From: Pseudomonas svalbardensis
GTDB lineage: Bacteria; Pseudomonadota; Gammaproteobacteria; Pseudomonadales; Pseudomonadaceae
Direction: 5' to 3'
DNA length: 64,000 nt
NCBI RefSeq assembly: GCF_030053115.1
Contig: NZ_CP125619.1
Span: 931,001 to 995,000 of the forward strand
The position numbers were made by a program, and so were the translations under genes. The first letter of the stretch is position 1, and every line of letters begins with the position of its first letter. Under the pieces are notes generated by a model. It was not told where the DNA came from. It searched no databases and was given only the letters and a program-made list of their open reading frames with translations. Of the stretch, positions 55,669 through 64,000 are shown piece after piece.

Positions 55669-55757
55669 TGTGGGAGCGAGCCTGCTCGCGATGGCGGACT
55701 GTCAGTCACATCAATGATGGATGTGCCGCCGTCATCGCGAGCAGGCTCGCTCCCACA
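55669..55757. repeat. REP/BIME between the RlpA-like gene and gatB
   Basis: TGTGGGAGCGAGCCTGCTCG and CGAGCAGGCTCGCTCCCACA arms about 50 bp apart. Confidence 0.88.
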
Positions 55758-55795
55758 AGGGGTAGAGCCAGGCTTTAAAACTGGCTCCATTGCGA

Positions 55796-57241
55796 TCAGC
55801 CTTCGAGCTTGCTTTTCAGCAGTTCGTTAACCTGTTGCGGGTTGGCCTTGCCTTTGGAGGCTTTCATGGCCTGGCCGACGAAGAAGCCGAACATCTTGCC
55901 GCGTTTGGCTTCGTCTGCCGCGCGGTACTGTTCAACTTGTTCGGCGTTGGCCGCGAGCATTTCGTCCAACACTGCCGAAATCGCACCCGTGTCGGTCACT
56001 TGCTTGAGGCCGCGCTTGTCGATGATCTCGTCCGCGCTGCCTTCGCCGTTGGCCATGGCCTCAAACACCACCTTGGCGATTTTGCCGGAGATGGTGTTGT
56101 CGGTGATGCGCAGCAGCATGCCGCCCAGTTGCTCGGCCGAGACCGGCGACTGATCGATGTCCAGGCCCTGTTTGTTCAACAGACTGCCCAATTCAACCAT
56201 CACCCAGTTGGCCGCCAGTTTGGCGTCGCCGCCGATGCTCACGACTTTCTCGAAGTAATCGGCTTGCTCGCGGCTGGTGGCCAGGACGCTGGCGTCGTAG
56301 ACCGACAGACCGAACTGCGCCTGGAAGCGCTCGCGTTTCTGCGGTGGCAGTTCCGGCAGGGTGGCGCGCACGTCGTCGAGGAACGAGTCTTCGATGACCA
56401 CCGGCAGCAGGTCCGGATCGGGGAAGTAACGGTAGTCGTTGGCTTCCTCTTTGCTACGCATCGGACGGGTTTCGTCCTTGTTCGGATCGTACAGGCGGGT
56501 CTGCTGGATCACCCTGCCGCCGTCTTCGATCAGTTCGATCTGGCGCTGCACTTCGGTGTTGATCGCCTTCTCGATGAAACGGAACGAGTTGACGTTCTTG
56601 ATCTCGCAGCGAGTGCCGAATTCAACCTGGCCTTTCGGACGGATCGACACGTTGCAGTCGCAACGCAGCGAGCCTTCGGCCATGTTGCCGTCGCAAATGC
56701 CCAGGTAGCGAACGAGCGCGTGGACAGCCTTGACGTAAGCCACGGCTTCCTTGGCACTGCGCATGTCCGGCTCGGAAACGATTTCCAGCAGCGGCGTGCC
56801 GGCGCGGTTCAGGTCGATGCCGGTGGCGCCGCTGAATTCTTCGTGCAGACTTTTACCGGCGTCTTCTTCCAGGTGCGCGCGGGTGATGCCGACGCGCTTG
56901 ACCGTGCCGTCTTCCAGCGCGATGTCCAGGTGGCCTTTGCCAACGATCGGCAATTCCATCTGGCTGATCTGATAGCCCTTGGGCAGGTCCGGATAGAAAT
57001 AGTTTTTACGGGCGAACACGTTGTGCTGGCCGATCTCGGCATCAATCGCCAGACCGAACATCACCGCCATGCGCACCGCTTCCTGGTTCAGCACCGGCAA
57101 TACGCCGGGCATACCGAGGTCAACCAGGCTGGCCTGGGTGTTCGGCTCGGAACCGAAAGTGGTGGAGCTACCGGAAAAGATTTTCGACCGGGTGGTGAGC
57201 TGGGTGTGAATCTCCAGCCCGATCACGACTTCCCATTGCAT
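55796..57241 (-). CDS. gatB: Asp-tRNA(Asn)/Glu-tRNA(Gln) amidotransferase subunit B
   Basis: 481 residues. GatB_N start [54 protein letters not shown] (zinc and tRNA contact), and a C-terminal YqeY/GatB helical domain. It phosphorylates and then amidates mischarged tRNA using ammonia from GatA. 10 bp after gatA in the operon gatC-gatA-gatB. Confidence 0.95.
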   Translation of the reverse strand: MQWEVVIGLEIHTQLTTRSKIFSGSSTTFGSEPNTQASLVDLGMPGVLPVLNQEAVRMAVMFGLAIDAEIGQHNVFARKNYFYPDLPKGYQISQMELPIVGKGHLDIALEDGTVKRVGITRAHLEEDAGKSLHEEFSGATGIDLNRAGTPLLEIVSEPDMRSAKEAVAYVKAVHALVRYLGICDGNMAEGSLRCDCNVSIRPKGQVEFGTRCEIKNVNSFRFIEKAINTEVQRQIELIEDGGRVIQQTRLYDPNKDETRPMRSKEEANDYRYFPDPDLLPVVIEDSFLDDVRATLPELPPQKRERFQAQFGLSVYDASVLATSREQADYFEKVVSIGGDAKLAANWVMVELGSLLNKQGLDIDQSPVSAEQLGGMLLRITDNTISGKIAKVVFEAMANGEGSADEIIDKRGLKQVTDTGAISAVLDEMLAANAEQVEQYRAADEAKRGKMFGFFVGQAMKASKGKANPQQVNELLKSKLEG

Positions 57242-57251
57242 GTGTTTCTCC

Positions 57252-58703
57252 TCAGAAGCCGGTTGGGGTGCGGGTGTGCCAGTCAGTGTTCAACTGATAC
57301 TGGTGCGCAACGTTGAGCAAACGGCCTTCCTGGAAATACGGGGCGAGCAATTGCACGCCGACCGGCAGACCATCGACAAAACCGGCTGGCATGGACAAGC
57401 CCGGCAGACCGGCGAGGTTGGCGGTGATGGTGTAGACGTCTTCCAGGTACGCAGCGACCGGGTCGCTATTCTTGGCGCCAAGCTTCCAGGCCGGGTTCGG
57501 CGTGGTTGGGCCGAGGATGATGTCGACCTCATTGAAGGCAGCCATGAAGTCGTTTTTGATCAAACGACGAATCTTCTGGGCCTTCAGGTAATAGGCATCG
57601 TAGTAACCGGCCGACAGCGCGTAAGCACCGACCATGATCCGGCGCTGCACTTCCGCGCCGAAACCTTCGCCACGGGAACGCTTGTACAGGTCTTCCAGGT
57701 TTTTCGGGTCTTCGCAGCGATAGCCAAAACGCACGCCGTCGAAACGCGACAGGTTGGAAGAGGCTTCTGCCGGGGCGATCACGTAGTAAGCAGGGATTGC
57801 GTGCTGCATGTTCGGCAGGCTGATTTCCTTGACCACGGCACCGAGCTTTTCCAGCTCCTTGACGCTGTTGTGGATCAGCTCGGCGATACGCGGGTCGAGA
57901 CCTGCGCTGAAGTATTCCTTCGGCACGCCGATGCGCAGGCCTTGCAGCGAACCGTTGAGGCTGGCGCTGTAATCAGGCACCGGCTCGTCGATGCTGGTGG
58001 AGTCCTGCGGGTCAAAACCGGCCATGCCTTGTAGCAGGATCGCGCAGTCTTCGGCGGTGCGGGCCAATGGGCCGCCCTGGTCGAGGCTGGACGCGTAGGC
58101 GATCATGCCCCAGCGCGAAACGCGACCGTATGTCGGTTTCAGGCCAGTGAGGTTGGTCAGCGCGGCGGGCTGACGAATCGAGCCGCCGGTGTCAGTGCCC
58201 GTCGCCGCCGGCAACAGACGAGCGGCAACCGCAGCCGCCGAACCGCCAGACGAGCCACCTGGAACATGTTCCAGGTTCCACGGGTTTTTCACTGCGCCGT
58301 AGTAGCTCGACTCGTTGGCCGAACCCATGGCGAATTCGTCCATGTTGGTCTTGCCCAGCGTCACGGCACCCGCGGCGGCCAGCTTGGCGACCACGGTGGC
58401 GTCGTACGGTGCTTTAAAGTTGTCGAGCATCTTCGAGCCGCAGCTGGTGCGAATGCCCTGGGTGCAGAACAGGTCTTTGTGGGCGATAGGCGCACCGAGC
58501 AGGGCGCCGCTCTCACCATTGGCCCGGCGTGAGTCAGCGGCTTTCGCCTGCTGGAGCGCCAGGTCTTCGGTGAGGCTGATGAAACTGTTGAGCTGAGGGT
58601 CGAGCTGGGCGATACGCGCCAGCAGGGTTTTGGTCAGCTCTTCGGAAGAAAACTTTTTATCGGCGAGACCGCGGGCGATCTCGGCCAGAGTCAATTGATG
58701 CAT
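57252..58703 (-). CDS. gatA: Glutamyl-tRNA(Gln) amidotransferase subunit A
   Basis: 483-residue amidase-signature enzyme that frees ammonia from glutamine. Catalytic Lys in [11 protein letters not shown], Ser pair in [14 protein letters not shown] and [13 protein letters not shown]. Normal length. Sits between gatC (16 bp) and gatB. Confidence 0.95.
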   Translation of the reverse strand: MHQLTLAEIARGLADKKFSSEELTKTLLARIAQLDPQLNSFISLTEDLALQQAKAADSRRANGESGALLGAPIAHKDLFCTQGIRTSCGSKMLDNFKAPYDATVVAKLAAAGAVTLGKTNMDEFAMGSANESSYYGAVKNPWNLEHVPGGSSGGSAAAVAARLLPAATGTDTGGSIRQPAALTNLTGLKPTYGRVSRWGMIAYASSLDQGGPLARTAEDCAILLQGMAGFDPQDSTSIDEPVPDYSASLNGSLQGLRIGVPKEYFSAGLDPRIAELIHNSVKELEKLGAVVKEISLPNMQHAIPAYYVIAPAEASSNLSRFDGVRFGYRCEDPKNLEDLYKRSRGEGFGAEVQRRIMVGAYALSAGYYDAYYLKAQKIRRLIKNDFMAAFNEVDIILGPTTPNPAWKLGAKNSDPVAAYLEDVYTITANLAGLPGLSMPAGFVDGLPVGVQLLAPYFQEGRLLNVAHQYQLNTDWHTRTPTGF

Positions 58704-58719
58704 TGCAGGCTCTTTCCCT

Positions 58720-59007
58720 TTAGTCGATGACTTTCGGAACCAGGTACAGGCCGTTTTCGACCGCTGGTGCGATGGACTGATAGGCCTCGCGATGATTGGT
58801 CTCGGTCACGACGTCTGCACGCAGGCGCTGGCTGGCTTCCAGTGGGTGGGCGAGCGGCTCGATACCATCGGTATTGACCGCCTGCATTTCGTCGACCAGC
58901 CCCAGAATGCTGTTCAGGGCCGAAGTGATGTGTGGAAGATCGGCATCATTAAGGCCAAGGCAGGCCAGATGAGCGATTTTTTCCACGTCGGAGCGTTCAA
59001 GCGTCAT
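58720..59007 (-). CDS. gatC: Aspartyl/glutamyl-tRNA amidotransferase subunit C
   Basis: 95 residues. [20 protein letters not shown] and the [20 protein letters not shown] belt are the GatC pattern. It holds GatA and GatB together. First gene of the operon and divergent from mreB, with both promoters in the 214-bp gap. Confidence 0.93.
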   Translation of the reverse strand: MTLERSDVEKIAHLACLGLNDADLPHITSALNSILGLVDEMQAVNTDGIEPLAHPLEASQRLRADVVTETNHREAYQSIAPAVENGLYLVPKVID

Positions 59008-59209
59008 GGGATTCTCCAGTGGAAGGAAAACAGAACGGATGCTATCCGTGTGTTAGATTGTCGGAACACTACCGCATTTCTACGGTCATAAGGCCGCGAT
59101 TGTGGGGGTTGGTGCACAGAAAAGCGGCCAATTTAACATATTGGCGCCTTGCCCAAAATCCCTGTCGTTGTTAGAGTTTGCCGCACTTTTTTACCCACGC
59201 GTTGCCTAG

Positions 59210-60259
<1,050 letters not shown>

Positions 60260-60290
60260 TCTCGCCCGACGCATCTATGCTGTTGGCGCG

Positions 60291-60316
60291 CAGGCAGCAC
60301 TTTGCAGTGCTGCCTG
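60291..60316 (+). terminator. Hairpin between mreB and mreC
   Basis: CAGGCAGCAC-TTTGCA-GTGCTGCCTG, a perfect 10-bp stem, followed by TTGGCGTTT. Likely a partial terminator that lowers mreCD relative to mreB. Confidence 0.6.
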
Positions 60317-60401
60317 TTGGCGTTTATCTTCTGTCAGTCTGCATCCAGGCCGGTTTGATGCCGTATGAATAAAGAGAAAATTTGCCTGGGAGGAGCGGCT
60401 T

Positions 60402-61559
60402 ATTAAACCGCTTTTCACCAAAGGGCCTTCACTGGGCGTGCGCTTGTTAGTGCTGGTCGTGCTATCGGTCGCGCTGATGGTGGTCGATGCCCGCTTCACA
60501 CTGCTCAAGCCAGTGCGTAGCCAAATGTCGCTGGTACTGATGCAGTCTTACTGGATCACCGACCTGCCGCAGCGGCTATGGCAGGGTGTGGCCAGCCAAT
60601 TTGGCAGCCGTACCGAACTCGTCGCCGAAAACGAAAAACTCAAAACCGAAAACCTGTTGTTGCAGGGCCGCATGCAAAAGCTTGCCGCCCTCACCGAGCA
60701 GAACGTTCGGCTGCGCGAGTTGCTCAACTCCTCCGCGCTGGTCAACGAGAAGGTCGAAGTGGCCGAGCTGATCGGCATGGACCCCAATCCCTTCACCCAC
60801 CGCATCATCATCAATAAAGGTGAGCGCGACGGTGTGGTCCTCGGTCAGCCGGTGCTCGATGCCCGCGGCCTGATGGGTCAGGTGGTCGAGTTGATGCCGT
60901 ACACCTCTCGTGTGCTGTTGCTGACCGACACCACTCACAGCATTCCAGTGCAGGTGAACCGCAACGGTCTGCGGGCGATTGCCAGCGGTACCGGTAACCC
61001 GGAACGCCTGGAGCTGCGTCACGTGGCCGATACCGCCGATATAAAAGAAGGCGATCTGCTGGTCAGCTCCGGTCTGGGGCAGCGGTTTCCGGCGGGTTAC
61101 CCGGTGGCGACGGTCAAGGAAGTGATTCACGACTCCGGTCAACCGTTCGCTATTGTGCGTGCCGTACCGACCGCCGCCTTGAACCGTAGCCGTTACCTGC
61201 TGCTGGTGTTCACCGATGGTCGTACAGCCGAAGAGCGCGCCAACGAAGCTGCCCAGGCTCAAGAGGCTTTGGACCAGCACGGTGGTGGACCGATCATTCC
61301 AGCGACCGTGCCGAAACCTGCCATCGTCCCGGCTGCTGTTGCTGCGCCCGTGACGCCGGTTGCGCCGACGGCTACCCCTGCTGCTACAACCCCGCCCAAA
61401 CCTGCGGCAACTCACCCTGCGGCTGCGAAACCTGCCGCCAGCAAGCCGCCTGCGACGCAACCTGCAGCCGCTAAACCGCCGGCCACGCCGCCCGCTGCCG
61501 TGAAGTCTGCTGCCAAACCGCCTGTCTCTGCGCCGGCTACCACTGGGGGACGAGAATAA
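60402..61559 (+). CDS. mreC: Rod-shape protein MreC, probable ATT start
   Basis: 385 residues if read from ATT 60402. GGGAGGAG ends six bases before it, and the sequence then aligns with E. coli MreC (MKPIFSRGPSL against xKPLFTKGPSLGVRL). The usual fallback start, GTG 60438, would cut off these 12 conserved residues. One membrane helix (LLVLVVLSVALMVVDARF), a coiled coil (VAENEKLKTENLLLQGRMQK), the beta domains of MreC and a long Pro/Ala/Lys tail (AAKPAASKPPATQPAAAKPP). Periplasmic scaffold of the elongasome. Confidence 0.88.
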   Translation: MKPLFTKGPSLGVRLLVLVVLSVALMVVDARFTLLKPVRSQMSLVLMQSYWITDLPQRLWQGVASQFGSRTELVAENEKLKTENLLLQGRMQKLAALTEQNVRLRELLNSSALVNEKVEVAELIGMDPNPFTHRIIINKGERDGVVLGQPVLDARGLMGQVVELMPYTSRVLLLTDTTHSIPVQVNRNGLRAIASGTGNPERLELRHVADTADIKEGDLLVSSGLGQRFPAGYPVATVKEVIHDSGQPFAIVRAVPTAALNRSRYLLLVFTDGRTAEERANEAAQAQEALDQHGGGPIIPATVPKPAIVPAAVAAPVTPVAPTATPAATTPPKPAATHPAAAKPAASKPPATQPAAAKPPATPPAAVKSAAKPPVSAPATTGGRE

Positions 61560-62050
61560 TGGTGGGTGCTACTGCCTCCCGAAACGACTGGATGGTCTGG
61601 CTGACATTCGCCATAGGCATGCTGCTCAGCGTTTCGCCGCTGCCACAATTCATGGAAATCCTCCGTCCGCTGTGGCTAGCCCTGCTGCTGGCGTTCTGGG
61701 CGTTGGCCATGCCGCAGAAAGTCGGGATGGTCACCGCGTGGTGCCTGGGCCTGGCCGAAGACGTGCTCTATGGCACGCTGTTGGGTCAGAACGCGTTGAT
61801 CCTGACGTTGATCACGTACCTGGTGCTGGCGCTGCAACAACGCCTGCGCATGTTCCCAATGTGGCAACAGAGCCTGGTGATCCTGGTGATCTTCGGCCTC
61901 GCGCAGCTTGTTCAACTATGGCTCAGCGCCCTGACCGGCAATCGTCAGCCGACGCTGGCGCTAGTCTTGCCGGCATTAGTCAGTGCATTGCTCTGGCCAT
62001 GGATCAGCTACGGTTTGCGCGGTTTGCGTCGACGCTACAAAATCAATTGA
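61559..62050 (+). CDS. mreD: Rod-shape protein MreD
   Basis: 163 residues, about five membrane helices (FAIGMLLSVSPLPQFMEILR, EDVLYGTLLGQNALILTLIT). The ATG overlaps the mreC TAA (TAATG). It partners MreC in the membrane. Confidence 0.92.
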   Translation: MVGATASRNDWMVWLTFAIGMLLSVSPLPQFMEILRPLWLALLLAFWALAMPQKVGMVTAWCLGLAEDVLYGTLLGQNALILTLITYLVLALQQRLRMFPMWQQSLVILVIFGLAQLVQLWLSALTGNRQPTLALVLPALVSALLWPWISYGLRGLRRRYKIN

Positions 62051-62075
62051 TTCGGTCAGGCATTGGCCCGTACCG

Positions 62076-62232
62076 GTGCCCTGCCTCGCAAATACGTTCC
62101 TTTTTGGCGAGTGGCTGTTGTTGCCAGACAAGGCGCCGCGACGAGTCATAGCTCGCTATGGCGAGGAGCGGCAACGCAGTATGGCAACAACAGGCGCCGC
62201 CAAAAAGGAACAGTATTTGTGAGGCAGGGCAC
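62076..62232. repeat. Long imperfect inverted repeat between mreD and maf
   Basis: The left arm (GTGCCCTGCCTCGCAAATAC, GTTCCTTTTTGGCG, CTGTTGTTGCCA) is mirrored by the right arm ending GTATTTGTGAGGCAGGGCAC. Arms of about 50 bp enclose a smaller hairpin (CATAGCTCGCTATG). It would form a cruciform or a long RNA hairpin in the mre-maf transcript. Confidence 0.8.
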
Positions 62233-62251
62233 TAAACAGGGAGATGTCTTG

Positions 62252-62848
62252 ATGAAACAGCTGTACCTCGCCTCAGGCTCGCCGCGTCGGCGTGAACTGC
62301 TCACGCAGATCGGCGTGCCGTTCTCCGCCATCAGTGCGGACATCGATGAAACCCCGTTAGAAAATGAATCCCCGTCGGCCTATGTCGAGCGCCTGGCGCG
62401 CGGCAAAGCCGAGGCCGGGCGCGGGACTGTCGTGTCCGACGCAGATTTTTGCGTGCTGGGCGCCGACACCGCCGTGGTGCTGGACGGAAAAATTCTCGGT
62501 AAGCCGGTTGATGAAGCCGAGGCGTGCGCCATGCTTATGATGTTGTCCGGGTGCGAACATGAAGTCCTGACGGCGATTGCGGTGCGAGAGGGTGAGCGTT
62601 GCGAGTCTCGGGTGGTGCGCAGTCTGGTGCGCTTTCGCAACATCAGTCGTGATGAAGCGGTGGCTTACTGGGCCAGCGGCGAGCCGCAGGACAAGGCCGG
62701 CGGCTACGGCATTCAAGGGCTCGGCGCGGTGTTTGTCGCCGGGCTCAATGGCAGTTACTCGGCGGTGGTCGGGTTACCGCTGTGCGAAACCGCTGAGCTG
62801 CTGGGCCATTTCGGCATACCCTGTTGGCAAACCCTTAACGCGCGTTGA
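62252..62848 (+). CDS. maf: Maf-family nucleotide pyrophosphatase
   Basis: 198 residues from ATG 62252. [20 protein letters not shown] is the Maf signature; [18 protein letters not shown] holds the catalytic Asp; later [17 protein letters not shown]. Removes non-canonical or UTP/dTTP nucleotides by pyrophosphate release. Located between mreD and rng as in most gammaproteobacteria. Confidence 0.93.
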   Translation: MKQLYLASGSPRRRELLTQIGVPFSAISADIDETPLENESPSAYVERLARGKAEAGRGTVVSDADFCVLGADTAVVLDGKILGKPVDEAEACAMLMMLSGCEHEVLTAIAVREGERCESRVVRSLVRFRNISRDEAVAYWASGEPQDKAGGYGIQGLGAVFVAGLNGSYSAVVGLPLCETAELLGHFGIPCWQTLNAR

Positions 62849-62905
62849 GCGTCGTACTGACAAGATGCGGCCATTATCGTGAACATGCCTGAACGAGACC
62901 CTGCC

Positions 62906-64000
62906 ATGAGTGAAGAGATCCTGATCAACATCACGCCGATGGAATCGCGCGTGGCGGTGGTTGAAAACGGTGTTCTGCAAGAGGTCCATGTCGAGCGCAC
63001 GCAAAAGCGCGGGATCGTCGGCAACATCTATAAAGGCAAAGTTGTCCGGGTATTGCCGGGCATGCAGGCGGCATTCGTCGACATCGGACTGGACCGCGCC
63101 GCGTTCATTCACGCCTCGGAAATCTCCCTGCGCGAAGGCCCTGCGGTCGAAAGCATCAGCGCTCTGGTTCACGAGGGTCAGAGCCTGGTAGTGCAAGTCA
63201 CCAAGGACCCGATCGGCTCAAAAGGCGCACGCCTGACGACTCAGTTGTCGATTCCATCGCGTTATCTGGTGTACATGCCGCGCACCGCGCACGTTGGCAT
63301 TTCGTTGAAGATCGAAGACGAAGCCGAGCGCGAACGTCTCAAACAAGTGGTCACTGATTGCGTGGCCAAAGAAGGCATCCAAGAGGCCGGTGGCTTCATC
63401 CTGCGTACCGCTGCCGAAGGTGCCGGTGCCGATGAAATCCTCATGGACATCCGCTACCTGCGTCGTCTCTGGGATCAGATCAACGAGCAGATCAAAACCA
63501 TCAGCGCGCCGAGTGTGATCTACGAAGACCTCGGCCTGGCGCTGCGCACCTTGCGTGACCTGGTGAGTCCGAAGATCGAGAAGATCAGGATCGACTCCCG
63601 GGAAACCTTCCAGAAAACCACGCAGTTCGTCGCCGAACTGATGCCGGAAATCGCCGATCGTCTTGAGCATTACCCTGGCGAACGGCCGATCTTCGACCTG
63701 TACGGCGTCGAAGACGAAATCCAGAAAGCCCTGGAGCGCAAAGTCCCGCTGAAGTCCGGCGGTTATCTGGTGGTCGATCCGGCGGAAGCCATGAGTACAA
63801 TCGACGTCAACACCGGGGCGTTCGTCGGTCATCGCAACCTCGAAGAAACCATCTTCAAGACCAACCTCGAAGCCGCGACCGCGATCGCTCGTCAGCTGCG
63901 CCTGCGCAACCTGGGCGGGATCATCATCATTGACTTCATCGACATGGAAGATGAAGAGCACCAGCGTCAGGTACTGCGCACCCTCGAGAAGCAACTGGAG
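62906..64000 (+). CDS. rng: Ribonuclease G (3' end beyond window)
   Basis: First 365 residues of an RNase E/G enzyme. ATG 62906 gives SEEILINITPMESRVAVVEN. S1 domain with GNIYKGKVVRVLPGMQAAFV; the RNase H-like and catalytic part follows with VVDPAEAMSTIDVNTGAFVG and IIIIDFIDMEDEEH, the conserved Asp residues for Mg. It processes 16S rRNA and some mRNAs. The frame runs open to the last base. Confidence 0.95.
   Translation, partial: MSEEILINITPMESRVAVVENGVLQEVHVERTQKRGIVGNIYKGKVVRVLPGMQAAFVDIGLDRAAFIHASEISLREGPAVESISALVHEGQSLVVQVTKDPIGSKGARLTTQLSIPSRYLVYMPRTAHVGISLKIEDEAERERLKQVVTDCVAKEGIQEAGGFILRTAAEGAGADEILMDIRYLRRLWDQINEQIKTISAPSVIYEDLGLALRTLRDLVSPKIEKIRIDSRETFQKTTQFVAELMPEIADRLEHYPGERPIFDLYGVEDEIQKALERKVPLKSGGYLVVDPAEAMSTIDVNTGAFVGHRNLEETIFKTNLEAATAIARQLRLRNLGGIIIIDFIDMEDEEHQRQVLRTLEKQLE

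Overview
The window is chromosomal DNA from a Pseudomonas of the P. fluorescens group. The evidence is GC-rich coding with pseudomonad codon use, the characteristic extragenic REP palindromes (arms such as GCGAGCAGGCTCGCTCCCACA), and local gene orders that match P. aeruginosa: piuBAC-PA4516-speC, opuCABCD, dppABCDF-opdP, roxSR, gatCAB and mreBCD-maf-rng. No rRNA, tRNA, CRISPR array or prophage was seen.

Layout. 1-3146 is the fructose PTS operon (fruB 3' end, fruK, fruA). 3316-6187 holds a Tat-exported PhoD-type phosphatase and an IS3-family element sitting inside a REP palindrome. 6239-12939 is the piu siderophore locus: piuB, a piuA receptor broken by one in-frame TAG, and piuC plus a Sel1-repeat gene. 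Ornithine decarboxylase (speC) follows, then an IS110-family element, the opuC osmoprotectant ABC operon and prfC. 21494-24700 is accessory DNA: an orphan gene behind a palindromic operator-like box, then a near-repeat of about 120 bp flanking an unknown gene and an MFS transporter. 24696-35468 is a dipeptide uptake region (dppF, D, C, B, three DppA-type binding proteins and the OpdP porin). 36318-36709 is a graveyard of an IS110 end and a decayed DUF6124 gene. 37428-42728 has a SIMPL protein, the RoxSR redox two-component system and an SbmA-like ABC exporter. 42907-51348 is galactarate/glucarate catabolism (GntR regulator, kdgD, a semialdehyde dehydrogenase, an MFS importer, garD), interrupted by further orphan genes. 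51442-52603 is a second IS110 element. From 52712 to the end come an AEC permease, a CMD protein, a Ca2+/cation antiporter, an RlpA-like lipoprotein, gatCAB and the cell-shape operon mreBCD-maf-rng.

Two results stand out. First, the two IS110-family elements have clearly different recombinases, yet both sit at the same AG/CT dinucleotide of the same REP class. The non-coding DNA upstream of each recombinase contains short segments that match both sides of that element's own target, arranged as in the target-binding loop of an IS621-type bridge RNA. In the first element, donor-loop guides matching its own ends are visible too. These look like natural bridge RNAs programmed for Pseudomonas REP sequences. 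Second, five separate orphan transcription units, mostly small beta-rich proteins with no recognised family, each have an 18-bp ACTGT-N8-ACAGT palindrome 40-105 bp upstream of the start codon. This suggests a scattered, undescribed regulon, either controlled by LexA or by a repressor with a similar site.

Other points of note are an apparent ATT start codon for mreC, a shared operator in front of the GntR gene and kdgD, and a long cruciform-like inverted repeat between mreD and maf.
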